Source of the DNA: Streptomyces sp. DSM 15324
GTDB taxonomy: Bacteria; Actinomycetota; Actinomycetes; Streptomycetales; Streptomycetaceae
NCBI RefSeq assembly: GCF_001514285.1
Contig: NZ_KQ949031.1
Span: forward strand, 361,967 to 425,966
Direction: 5' to 3'
DNA length: 64,000 bases
Part shown: in pieces, positions 32,314-40,137 of the stretch
Layout of the letters: each line of letters starts with the position of its first letter
Position numbering within the stretch: the first letter of the stretch is position 1
Notes under the pieces: model-generated
The model's database searches: none
Seen by the model: only the letters and a program-made list of their open reading frames with translations
Told to the model about the DNA's origin: nothing
Position numbers and translations under genes: made by a program

Positions 32314-33048
32314 ATGCCGAAGACGGTCGTACCGGAGGAGAAGCGGCGCCGGCGCAGGCCCACCAGGAGCGGCACCGTGCTGTCCGAGCGGCTGATCGTG
32401 GAGGCCGCCCTGCGGCTGCTGCGCGAGCACGGCAGCAGCGGACTGACCGCGCGCCGCCTCGGCCTCGCCCTGGACTGCGACCCGAGCACGCTCTACCGCT
32501 ACTTCCGCGGCATGGACGAACTGACCCTCGCCATCGGCGACGCGCTGATCGGTGCGGCACTGCGCGGCTGGGAGCCGACCGGACGGTGGCGGGAGGACCT
32601 GCACGCGATCGGGCTGCGCATCCACGCCGCCTACGTCGCCCATCCGCAGGCGGCCCAGCTCACCGCGAGCCGGGTCACCGGCCGGGCCAACGAACTGGCC
32701 GCCGACGAGACCGTCCTCGATGTCCTGCGCACCGCGGGTTTCCCGCTGCCGGAGACGGTCCGCGTCTACCACGCCTTCATCGACCAGACGCTGGCCTTCG
32801 CCGCCCTGGACGCCGCCTCCCTCGCCCTGCCCCGCGCCTCCCAGCGCGCCGACGACGCCAAGTGGGCCTCGACCTACGCCCGGCTCCCCGCCACCACCCA
32901 CCCCCGCATCGCCGAAGCGGCCGCCCTGCTCTCCGCCCGCATGGTCACCAGCGCCTACCCGACGGCCCTGGCGATGCTCCTGGACAGCGCGGCGAACACC
33001 CTGGCCCGACGCGCCGCGGCGCCCGGGGACGGCAGTGTCAGCGCCTGA
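32314..33048 (+). CDS. TetR/AcrR family transcriptional regulator
   Basis: 244 residues. A basic leader (KRRRRRPTRSG) precedes the HTH: LIVEAALRLLREHGSSGLTARRLGLALDCDPSTLYRYFRG. The C-terminal ligand domain fits the TetR_C type with PQAAQLTASRVTGRANELAADE. Divergent to the saccharopine-dehydrogenase-like gene, which it may control. Its last 11 bases overlap the convergent LysR-type gene. Confidence 0.88.
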   Translation: MPKTVVPEEKRRRRRPTRSGTVLSERLIVEAALRLLREHGSSGLTARRLGLALDCDPSTLYRYFRGMDELTLAIGDALIGAALRGWEPTGRWREDLHAIGLRIHAAYVAHPQAAQLTASRVTGRANELAADETVLDVLRTAGFPLPETVRVYHAFIDQTLAFAALDAASLALPRASQRADDAKWASTYARLPATTHPRIAEAAALLSARMVTSAYPTALAMLLDSAANTLARRAAAPGDGSVSA

Positions 33049-33940
33049 GCGTCCGCGCCGCCTCCTGCGTCACCGCCTCGGCGACCGCCGCCAGGGCCGG
33101 TGAGTCGAGTCGCCACTGCTGCCAGTACAGCGGGACGTCCAGCGGGCGGTCGGGGGCCAGGGGGAGCAGGCGGCCGGTCCGCAGCAGGGTGCCCGCCTGG
33201 GCCTCGGGCACCATGCCCCAGCCGAACCCCGCGGCCACCGCGGCCACGAAACCCTCCGAGGTCGGCACGGCGTGTCGTAGCGCACTCGCCCCCGCGGCGC
33301 CGCGCCGCAGCCCGCGGACGAACGCGTCCTGGAGGTCGTCGCTGCGGTCGAAGGTCATCACGGGGGCCCGTGCCAGGGTCTCCGCGAGGGGGCCGCCCTC
33401 GAGGTGGCCGGCCACGAAGTCCGGGCTGGCGGCGGCGAGATAGCGCATCGTGCCGAGCGGCCGCACCGAACACCCGGTCACGGCCTCGGGCGAGGAGGTG
33501 ACGGCCGCCATCACGAGCCCCTCCCGCAGCAGCTTCGCCGTGCGGGTCTCGTCCTCGCGGTGCAGTTCGAAGCAGAGCGGCGGGTCCTGCGGCACCCGGG
33601 TCAGGGCGGGCAGGAACCAGGTCGCCAGCGAGTCCGCGTTCACCGCGACCGTCACCCGGGTCGGCTCGCCGTCCCCGCTCATACCCAGCTCGGACCGCGT
33701 GTCGCGTTCGAGCCGGGCCAACTGGCGGGCGAACCGCACGACGATCTCACCGGACTCGGTCGGCCGTACCGGCTTGGTGCGCAGCAGCAGGACCCGGCCC
33801 GTGCGCTGCTCCAGCGCCTTCACCCGCTGACTGACCGCCGACGGCGTCACGTGCAGGGCGGCCGCCGCCGCGTCGAAGGTGCCCTCGTCCACCACGGCCA
33901 GCAGCGTTCGCACCTGCTCCAGCGGGAGGTCGGTCATCAT
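33038..33940 (-). CDS. LysR family regulator, ArgP/LysG group
   Basis: About 300 residues. HTH: VRTLLAVVDEGTFDAAAAALHVTPSAVSQRVKALEQRTG, which is the ArgP/IciA variant. The effector domain includes VTVAVNADSLATWFLPAL and FDRSDDLQDAFVRG, as in LysG/ArgP. These regulators sense lysine or arginine and activate a divergent exporter; a LysE-type exporter gene is directly divergent here, confirming the assignment. Two adjacent ATG codons (33940, 33937) are both possible starts. Confidence 0.92.
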   Translation of the reverse strand: MMTDLPLEQVRTLLAVVDEGTFDAAAAALHVTPSAVSQRVKALEQRTGRVLLLRTKPVRPTESGEIVVRFARQLARLERDTRSELGMSGDGEPTRVTVAVNADSLATWFLPALTRVPQDPPLCFELHREDETRTAKLLREGLVMAAVTSSPEAVTGCSVRPLGTMRYLAAASPDFVAGHLEGGPLAETLARAPVMTFDRSDDLQDAFVRGLRRGAAGASALRHAVPTSEGFVAAVAAGFGWGMVPEAQAGTLLRTGRLLPLAPDRPLDVPLYWQQWRLDSPALAAVAEAVTQEAARTLRR

Positions 33941-34017
33941 GGCGTCATCACGAACGCTAATGGTACGTAAAAATCTTTAGCTGTACGTGCGGTGATCGCG
34001 TCCTTAGCGTGGAGGTC
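33941..34017. promoter_or_regulatory. argP-lysE divergent control region
   Basis: 77-bp AT-richer spacer containing GTACGT twice (around GGTACGTAAAAATC and GCTGTACGTGCGG), flanking an AAAAATCTTTAG core. This is a plausible LysR-type binding site shared by the regulator and exporter promoters. Confidence 0.45.
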
Positions 34018-34635
34018 ATGTCCACCGCACTCGCCGCCGCGGCCGCAGGCTTCGGCACCGGTCTCTCGCTCATCGTCGCCATCGGCGCCCAGAACGCCTT
34101 CGTCCTGCGGCAGGGGATCCGCCGCGACGCCGTCCTGGCCGTCGTCGGGATCTGCGCCCTGTCCGACGCCCTCCTCATCGCCCTCGGAGTGGGCGGGGTG
34201 GGCGCCCTGGTCGTGGCCTGGCCGGACGCCCTGACCGTGGTCGGCTGGGTCGGCGGCGCGTTCCTGCTCGGATACGGGCTGCTGGCGGCCCGCCGGGTGA
34301 TCAGGCCCGGCACGGACGCGCTGCGCACCGACGGCGAGGCGGCCGGCTCGCGCCGCCGGGCCGTGCTCACCTGCCTCGCGCTGACCTGGCTCAACCCGCA
34401 CGTCTACCTCGACACCGTCTTCCTGCTGGGCTCCATCGCCGCCGACCGCGGCTCGCTGCGGTGGACCTTCGGCCTCGGCGCCGCCTTCGCGAGCCTCTGC
34501 TGGTTCGCCGCCCTGGGCTTCGGTGCCCGGCTGCTCAGCCGCTGCCTGACCCGGCCGGCCGCCTGGCGGGTGCTGGACGGTCTGGTCGCCGGCACGATGA
34601 TCACCCTCGGTGTGCTGCTCGTCGCGGGCGCCTGA
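34018..34635 (+). CDS. LysE/ArgO family amino-acid exporter
   Basis: 205 residues, about six membrane segments. The N-terminus AAAAGFGTGLSLIVAIGAQNAFVLRQGIRR carries the LysE signature GAQNAFVLRQG, and CLALTWLNPHVYLDTVFLLGSIA is the second conserved block with N-P-H-x-Y-L-D. It exports lysine or arginine across the cytoplasmic membrane. ATG 34018 is preceded by GGAGGTC; an in-frame GTG at 34009 would overlap that ribosome site, so it was rejected. Controlled by the divergent ArgP-type regulator. Confidence 0.93.
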   Translation: MSTALAAAAAGFGTGLSLIVAIGAQNAFVLRQGIRRDAVLAVVGICALSDALLIALGVGGVGALVVAWPDALTVVGWVGGAFLLGYGLLAARRVIRPGTDALRTDGEAAGSRRRAVLTCLALTWLNPHVYLDTVFLLGSIAADRGSLRWTFGLGAAFASLCWFAALGFGARLLSRCLTRPAAWRVLDGLVAGTMITLGVLLVAGA

Positions 34636-34754
34636 CAACCAGGCCTGCGCATCCCACACTCCGAGACCGCACGTCCAAAACGGCAGCGTCACCCTCGGCG
34701 CTGCTGACATAGTGGCCCCCGACCCGAAAGATGTAACGAGCAACCAGGACGCGC

Positions 34755-36065
34755 GTGGACACCAGCGAGAGCAGCGGCACGGTACCCGGGGCGGGTACCG
34801 ACGACGGGCCGCGTACCGAGGAGGCGGCCCGGCGCGGCTGGCGCCGCTGGGCGATGGACACCCGTCCCCTGCGCCGCCCCGCCTACCGCAGACTGTGGTC
34901 CTCGACCATCGTCACGGCCGTCGGCAGCCAGCTGACGGCCGTCGCCGTGCCCAAGCAGATCTACGACATCACCCAGTCATCCGCCTGGGTCGGCTACGCC
35001 AGCCTCGCCGGCCTGGTGCCGATGGTGCTGTTCGCGCTGTGGGGCGGCGCGGTCGCCGACATGATGGACCGGCGCAGGCTGCTGCTGATCACCAACAGCG
35101 GGATCGCCGTCACCTCGGTGCTGTTCTGGCTCCAGGCGCTCTCCGGTCTGGACTCGGTGGCCGTCCTGATGGTGCTGCTCGCCGCCCAGCAGGCGTTCTT
35201 CGGTCTCAACGCGCCCGCCCGCAACGCCTCCATCGCCCGGCTGGTCCCGGCCGGCGAACTGGCCGCCGCCAACGCCCTCGGCTCCACCGTCATGCAGACC
35301 GGACTGGTCGCGGGCCCGCTGCTGGCGGGGGCCCTGATCCCCGTGATCGGCCTGCCCGAGCTGTATCTGCTCGACGCCCTCGCCCTGTCCGTCACGCTGT
35401 GGGCCGTCGTCCGGCTGCCCGCGCTGCCGCCGCTCGCGACCGCCGCGGCCAAGCGGGCCGGTGTGCGCGAGATCGCGGAGGGCTTCCGGTACATATCCCG
35501 GCACAAGGTCCTGCTGCTGTCCTTCCTCGCCGACGTCGTCGCCATGGTCTTCGGCATGCCCCGCGCGTTGTTCCCGCAGCTCGCCGACCGGACGTACGCC
35601 TCCTACGGCGAAGGGCTCGCGCTCGGCCTGCTGTTCGCGGCGATCCCCATCGGCGCGGTGCTGGGCGGACTGTTCTCCGGGACGTTCTCGCGGGCCCGCC
35701 GGCACGGCTGGATGGTGATCGGCGCGGTCGTCGCCTGGGGCGCCGCGATCACCGGGTTCGGGCTGAGCACCAGCCTGTGGCTCGCGGTGCTGTTCCTGGC
35801 CGCCGCCGGGGTCGCCGACATGGTCTCCATGGTCTTCCGCGGCGCGATCCTGCTCTCCGCGGCCACCGACGAGATGCGCGGCCGGATGCAGGGTGTCTTC
35901 ACGGTCGTCGTCGCGGGCGGGCCGCGGCTCGCCGACGTCCTGCACGGCACCGCGGGCGCCGCCTTCGGCCCCCGTACGGCGGTGGCGGGCGGCGGCCTCC
36001 TGGTCGTCGCCCTGATGCTGACCCTCGCCACGGCGGTACCGGCCCTGCGCCGCTATCGCGTCTGA
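34755..36065 (+). CDS. MFS transporter (MFS_3/EntS-like exporter)
   Basis: 436 residues from GTG 34755. After a hydrophilic start, RPAYRRLWSSTIVTAVGSQLTAVAVPKQIYDIT begins segment 1; the inter-segment-2/3 loop GAVADMMDRRRLLLITN is the MFS motif A-like sequence; NAPARNASIARLVPAGELAAANAL is typical of the MFS_3 group, which includes enterobactin and macrolide exporters. Twelve segments are plausible. Substrate unknown. No gene follows for 0.9 kb. Confidence 0.9.
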   Translation: MDTSESSGTVPGAGTDDGPRTEEAARRGWRRWAMDTRPLRRPAYRRLWSSTIVTAVGSQLTAVAVPKQIYDITQSSAWVGYASLAGLVPMVLFALWGGAVADMMDRRRLLLITNSGIAVTSVLFWLQALSGLDSVAVLMVLLAAQQAFFGLNAPARNASIARLVPAGELAAANALGSTVMQTGLVAGPLLAGALIPVIGLPELYLLDALALSVTLWAVVRLPALPPLATAAAKRAGVREIAEGFRYISRHKVLLLSFLADVVAMVFGMPRALFPQLADRTYASYGEGLALGLLFAAIPIGAVLGGLFSGTFSRARRHGWMVIGAVVAWGAAITGFGLSTSLWLAVLFLAAAGVADMVSMVFRGAILLSAATDEMRGRMQGVFTVVVAGGPRLADVLHGTAGAAFGPRTAVAGGGLLVVALMLTLATAVPALRRYRV

Positions 36066-36994
36066 CGCGCTCGTCGTCTCGCGACTGCCCCGCCCGGCGG
36101 TCCGGTCGGCCCGGGTGGCTGGGGCGGGCGGTTCTGTTCTGGTGGCCGGTGTGCCCGGTGATCGTGTCCTGGCGGCTGCGGGCCGTCCGGCGATTTCGTT
36201 GTCGTGGCGGCGCCGCGTCTGACGGTCCCCTCCTGGTCGGTCGCGGGTATCCGGCGGTCCGGTCGTCCCGGCCGGCTGAGGCGTCGGGCTCCTCTGTCCC
36301 GGTGGCTGCGGGGTGTCTGACGCCCCGTCGTATCGACGGCTGCCGTGTCGGGCGGTCCCGCCCTGGTGGCTCCGGCGTCCGGTGCCCTTCCCGGCGGCTG
36401 CCGAGTCCGGTGCCCCGTCGTCGTCGACGGCCGACGTGCCGACGACCTCGTGCCGGCGACTGCCGCGCCTGGCGGTTCCGTCCCTCCGGCTGTCGGCGAC
36501 TCCCGGCGGTTCAGTCCTCCCGGCTGTCGGCGACTCCCGGCGGTTCCGGACCGGCTGCCCGCCGGCTCCCAGCGGTCTCGTCCTGGCTGCCGCCGGCTCC
36601 TGCGGTCTCGTCCTGGCGGCCGCAGACTGCTGGCGGTCTGGGCCTGGCTGCTGTCGGTTTCTGTGGTCTTGATGGCTGCCGCCGACTGCTGGCGGTCTCG
36701 TCCTGGCTGCGGCAGACTGCTGGCGGTCTGGGCCTGGCTGCTGTCGGTTTCTGTGGTCTTGATGGCTGCCGCCGACTGCTGGCGGTCTCGTCCTGGCTGC
36801 CGCAGACTGCCGGCGGTCTCGGCCTGGCTGCCGCCAGCCCCTGCGGTCATGCCCCGGCTGCCCCTGGCTCCCAGGGATGCCGCCCCCCGACTGCTGTGGT
36901 CGGCGCCCGGCGGTGCCGCCCCGGCTGCCGTCGACGGCTCCCGGCGGTCTTGCCCCGGCCGCTGCCGTGTCTGTCCGGTTCTCCCCCCGGAGGG
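36066..36994. repeat. Minisatellite-like repeat stretch, no credible gene
   Basis: The whole 930-bp gap between the MFS gene and the convergent cNMP-binding gene is built from degenerate ~30-36-bp units around CTGCCGCCGACTGCTGGCGGTCTCG-like sequence. Open frames run through it on both strands because unit lengths are often multiples of three, but they have no domain and biased composition. Repetition increases from left to right and peaks in the exact 90-bp duplication at 36622-36801. Confidence 0.65.
36622..36801. repeat. Exact 90-bp tandem duplication
   Basis: Copy 1 (36622-36711) and copy 2 (36712-36801) begin at GCAGACTGCTGGCGGTCTGG and run through TCGGTTTCTGTGGTCTTGATGG. I see no differences until the last bases. 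Each 90-bp copy itself contains three diverged ~30-bp sub-units. Exactness implies a recent event. Confidence 0.8.
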
Positions 36995-37450
36995 CTACAG
37001 CGACCGACGCCGGTGTGTTCCGTACTGGTCCAGTAGTCGGCCCCGGGTCATCTCCAGCCGGTGGGCGAGGATCTCGGCCACGATCCGGACGAGCGTGACC
37101 CCGAGGGCCGGGTCCTCCTCGCACAGCTTCAGCACCGGCTGCGCCTCGAACTCGTAGGCGCGGACCGGGCTGAACGCCTCGGCGCCGAAGTCCCACCGGT
37201 ACGGCGGGAACAGCCAGGACCAGCCGAGCAGATCACCGGCGCCGAGGCTCGCGACGGTGACCCGCTGCACCGAGGTCACCTGCTGGACCAGGGAGACCGC
37301 GCCGGAGCGGACGACCCAGAAACGGTCGGCCCGGCCGCCCGCCTCGAAGATCCTGGTGTCCTCCGGGAAGTAGACCTCCCGGGCGAGCTCCATCAGACTG
37401 CGGCGCTGGGGCGGGGGAAGAGCGGTCAGCAGTTTCGTCGCTTTGGTCAT
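36995..37450 (-). CDS. Stand-alone cyclic-nucleotide-binding (Crp/Fnr-like) domain protein
   Basis: 151 residues containing one cNMP-binding domain: REVYFPEDTRIFEAGGRADRFWVVRSGAVSLVQQ, VASLGAGDLLGWSWLFPPYRWDFGAEAFSPVRAYEF. A phosphate-binding cassette is only partly conserved, so nucleotide binding is uncertain. The C-helix (GVTLVRIVAEILAHRLEMTRGRLLDQYG) ends the protein, with no Crp helix-turn-helix. It may act by protein contact. ATG 37450 follows GAGGAGCACCGCC. Confidence 0.82.
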   Translation of the reverse strand: MTKATKLLTALPPPQRRSLMELAREVYFPEDTRIFEAGGRADRFWVVRSGAVSLVQQVTSVQRVTVASLGAGDLLGWSWLFPPYRWDFGAEAFSPVRAYEFEAQPVLKLCEEDPALGVTLVRIVAEILAHRLEMTRGRLLDQYGTHRRRSL

Positions 37451-37564
37451 GGCGCGGTGCTCCTCGCCGGGCGATCGGTCGCGGTGCTTGTCTCCACAGC
37501 CCATTTCAGCCGCTGCCGGCCCGACGGGCACCTCGGCGGAGGTGACTTTCGGCGCCAGGGCAGG

Positions 37565-37601
37565 AAAAAGCCCTGGCTGGACGGGGGAAGCCAGCCAGGG
37601 C
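37565..37601 (-). terminator. Intrinsic terminator with U-tract for the small gene at 37729
   Basis: On the minus strand GCCCTGGCTGG (37601-37591) pairs perfectly with CCAGCCAGGGC (37580-37570), followed by TTTTT (37569-37565). This is a textbook rho-independent terminator, rare in high-GC actinobacteria. A further CCAGGGC arm (37555-37561) can pair with GCCCTGG (37570-37576), giving an alternative hairpin. Confidence 0.75.
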
Positions 37602-37728
37602 CGTCAAGGATGGTGTGCGAAGGAGACAGAGGCTCGACCTCGCTCACCGCCTATGTATGAACCGTAAACCATCCGGGGAGGTTTAGCGCACCCGAACCCG
37701 GCCACGTGACCTGTTTCACTTCGCGAGG

Positions 37729-37950
37729 TCAGTGCTGCACCCCGGTCCGGCCCGGCGTCACGATCTCGTCCAGGATCCTGAGCACCGCCTCGTACGCCAC
37801 AGTGCGCACCCGCGCCTCGCGCGCGGCCTCCGGATCGTCCCGCTCCAGCTCACCGCTCCGGGCCCGCCAGCTCCGCAGCTCCTCCCGCGCACAGGCCCTC
37901 GCGCGCTGGATACGGCGCAGCAGCTCACCCGCGTCCACGACATCGGTCAT
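37729..37950 (-). CDS. Small hypothetical protein
   Basis: 73 residues from ATG 37950 (MTDVVDAGELLRRIQRARACAR), almost entirely helical and highly charged (SWRARSGELERDDPEAAREARVR), so probably a coiled-coil or helical hairpin. Not recognised. An in-frame start at 38034 is open but adds a Pro/Gly-rich leader. It has a dedicated U-tract terminator downstream, which supports it being a real transcription unit. Confidence 0.55.
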   Translation of the reverse strand: MTDVVDAGELLRRIQRARACAREELRSWRARSGELERDDPEAAREARVRTVAYEAVLRILDEIVTPGRTGVQH

Positions 37951-38146
37951 GCCTGATATGTACCCTTCGCCGACCGCTCCGACGACTCCCGGTGCCCCGG
38001 GATGTTTGGAGTCCGCCGGGGCGGCCAGCCGCAACAGTGAGGGGCCCGCGCCGCCCGGAAGGGGAGAACACCGGGCGCACCCGTGAACCGCGGGCCACCT
38101 CGGTCCGACCTATCCACCGCACGGGAACGGCCAGGGGAGCGAAAGG

Positions 38147-38602
38147 ATGCGTGTCAACCCAACGACCGACCGCACGGACGCACCGCGCGACGCACCGCGC
38201 GGACCCGACCCGGACTTGGAGGACCGCTTCTGCCGGCCCTGCGACGTCCGCCGGGCCGTACGGCGGGCGGTGACGGGGCGGCGTGGGCGCGGCGGTCGTC
38301 CGTACGACGAGGAGGCCCTCGGCGACGCCCTGCTCGTCGCCTCGGAACTCACCACCAACGCCATCCTCCACGGCGGCGGCGTCACCGCGTACGACGTCGA
38401 CCTCGACGGACCCGCCGTGCGGGTCTCCGTGTGCGACCGCAGCGACCGGCTGCCGGTCGTCAACACGCCGCAGGACGAGCACGGACGGACCCGCGCCAAC
38501 GGCCGGGGCTGGCCGATCGTGTGCCGGCTGGCCCGCGACGTCCAGGTGTGCGGCCTGCCCTCCGGCGGCAAGCGCATCACCGCAGTGGTCCCCGTGTACT
38601 GA
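38147..38602 (+). CDS. ATP-binding regulator, RsbW-like HATPase
   Basis: 151 residues. The HATPase_c N-box is VASELTTNAILHGGG and the G1-like box is VCDRSDRLPV; a GRGWPIVCRLARDVQVCG block replaces the G2 box. This is the common actinobacterial anti-sigma-kinase type that binds or phosphorylates STAS partners. Two CxxC-like cysteines (FCRPCDVRR) near residue 30 are unusual. It lies 180 bp upstream of the SigB-type sigma gene on the same strand, so it is a candidate anti-sigma factor for it. Confidence 0.85.
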   Translation: MRVNPTTDRTDAPRDAPRGPDPDLEDRFCRPCDVRRAVRRAVTGRRGRGGRPYDEEALGDALLVASELTTNAILHGGGVTAYDVDLDGPAVRVSVCDRSDRLPVVNTPQDEHGRTRANGRGWPIVCRLARDVQVCGLPSGGKRITAVVPVY

Positions 38603-38782
38603 AAGGCCGTCCCCGAACGGAGTTTGTTCCTCCGGCCCCCGGGCAGACGGAGGTTCGTGCTTCGGACCGGAGGCGCGCCGACGGGAGCGGTATGCCCGCT
38701 CCGGGCCGCTCCTTCGAGCCCCGGACGACGACGGCCCTCCCGTGGTCACATCCCGAGACGACCGTTCAGGAGCCGATCCAGC

Positions 38783-39622
38783 ATGCTCATCGACCTGTCG
38801 ACCAGCCGTTCCGCAGAATCCGCCCGCCCCGCGGGACGGACCCGGCGGCCCCATGACGACGCCCCGGACACCGCCCGCCAGTTCGCGCGGCTGACCGGCC
38901 TCCCCGAGGGACCGGAACGGGACGCCCTGCGCGACGAGATCGTCACCGCCTGGCTGCCCATGGCCCACCGCATCGCCGGCCGGTTCCGCGACCGCGGCGA
39001 GGCCGTCGAGGACCTGCGGCAGGTGGCCGCGCTCGGCCTGGTGAAGGCCATCGACCGCTTCGACCCCGAGCGCGGCGCCTTCGAGAGCTACGCCGTGCCC
39101 ACCATCACCGGCGAGATCAAGCGGCACTTCCGGGACCGGATGTGGGCGCTGCGCGTCCCCCGCCGGGTCCAGGAACTGCGCAACAAGGTCCGCACGGCCC
39201 GCCGCGAACTCACCCAGAGCCCGGGCTCCGCCGAGCCCTCGGTCGCCGACCTCGCCGCCCGCACGGGCCTCACCGAGGAAGAGGTCGGCGCCGGTCTGGA
39301 GGCCCTGGACAGCTTCAGCACCCTCTCGCTCGACGCCGAACTGCGCACCGACGACGAGGGGTACAGCCTCGCCGACACGCTGGGCGGCCCGGACACCTCG
39401 TTCGACGTCGTCGTCGACCGCGAGTCCGCCCGGCAGGGGCTGCGCAGCCTGCCCGAGCGTGAACGCGCCATCCTCTACATGCGCTTCTTCGAGGACATGA
39501 CCCAGAGCCGGATAGCCGACCGGCTCGGCATCTCGCAGATGCACGTCTCCCGGCTCATCAGCCGCAGCTGCGAGCGGGTCCGCGAGGAGGCGCTCGGCAG
39601 CCGGCGCGACGGCCGCGCATGA
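38783..39622 (+). CDS. RNA polymerase sigma factor, SigB/SigF/SigG family
   Basis: 279 residues. Region 2: RFRDRGEAVEDLRQVAALGLVKAIDRFDPERGAFESYAVPTITGEIKRHFRD, including the -10 recognition helix. Region 3 (PSVADLAARTGLTEEEV) and region 4 (LPERERAILYMRFFEDMTQSRIADRLGISQMHVSRL) are complete. These sigma factors direct general stress and development genes at GnnT-N14-16-GGGTAY promoters and are held by RsbW-like antagonists. ATG 38783 has AGGAG upstream. One possible SigB-type promoter is seen at 53949. Confidence 0.94.
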   Translation: MLIDLSTSRSAESARPAGRTRRPHDDAPDTARQFARLTGLPEGPERDALRDEIVTAWLPMAHRIAGRFRDRGEAVEDLRQVAALGLVKAIDRFDPERGAFESYAVPTITGEIKRHFRDRMWALRVPRRVQELRNKVRTARRELTQSPGSAEPSVADLAARTGLTEEEVGAGLEALDSFSTLSLDAELRTDDEGYSLADTLGGPDTSFDVVVDRESARQGLRSLPERERAILYMRFFEDMTQSRIADRLGISQMHVSRLISRSCERVREEALGSRRDGRA

Positions 39623-39717
39623 ACCCCACGCCCAGCCCCAGCCCCGCAGGCCCCCACCCCGCATGCCCCAGACCCGTAGGCACCAGCCCGGTCGGATCGA
39701 CGGAGAGGAACACCCCC

Positions 39718-40068
39718 ATGCTCATACCCCATCCCGCCGTGCTGCGCGTGCTCGTCGAGGAGTACGAGGCGCTCACGGCGTCCGATGGGCCCGGGACGCG
39801 GGCGCGCTCGCAGGACCTCGCCTACACCCTGTGCGTCTCCACCGGGACGCGCGACGTGGGAGTGGCCCTGGAGACCGCCCGGGCCTGGCTCGCCGCGGCC
39901 GAACTCGCGGCGGGGGGAGCGACGACCTACGACGTGACCGCGACCGTGGACGTGCCCGGGACCGTGGACGTGCCCGCGGCCGTGGACGGGCCCGCGAAGC
40001 TGGTCGTGACGGTCGACGGGATCGGGGAGGACCGCCGGCGGGACGAGGGGCGCCACGTGTACACCTGA
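39718..40068 (+). CDS. DUF5133 domain protein
   Basis: 116 residues. MLIPHPAVLRVLVEEYEALTASDGP and the block QDLAYTLCVSTGTRDVGVALETARAWL are characteristic of DUF5133, a small Streptomyces family of unknown function. The tail carries VDVPGTVDVPAAVDGP low-complexity repeats. ATG 39718 has GGAGAGGAAC upstream. It follows the sigma gene by 95 bp and may be co-transcribed. Confidence 0.85.
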   Translation: MLIPHPAVLRVLVEEYEALTASDGPGTRARSQDLAYTLCVSTGTRDVGVALETARAWLAAAELAAGGATTYDVTATVDVPGTVDVPAAVDGPAKLVVTVDGIGEDRRRDEGRHVYT

Positions 40069-40137
40069 GCGAGCGGGGCAGGCGCGCCGGTGCGGCCGTG
40101 CACGAGCGGCGGCCGCAGCCGACCGGATGGAGACGCC

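Noticed and set aside
36066..36994. Possible CRISPR array
   Set aside because: Repeats are degenerate and contiguous, without unique spacers of constant length, and no cas gene is present.
34977..37196. A 739-codon minus-strand open frame across the MFS gene and the repeat stretch
   Set aside because: Antisense to a clear MFS transporter, with low-complexity Gln/Arg/Gly repeats caused by the minisatellite and no domain.
37609..37660. 16-codon open frame (MVCEGDRGSTSLTAYV) in the leader region upstream of the cNMP-binding gene
   Set aside because: Plus strand, no ribosome site, no gene downstream to be regulated by a leader peptide.
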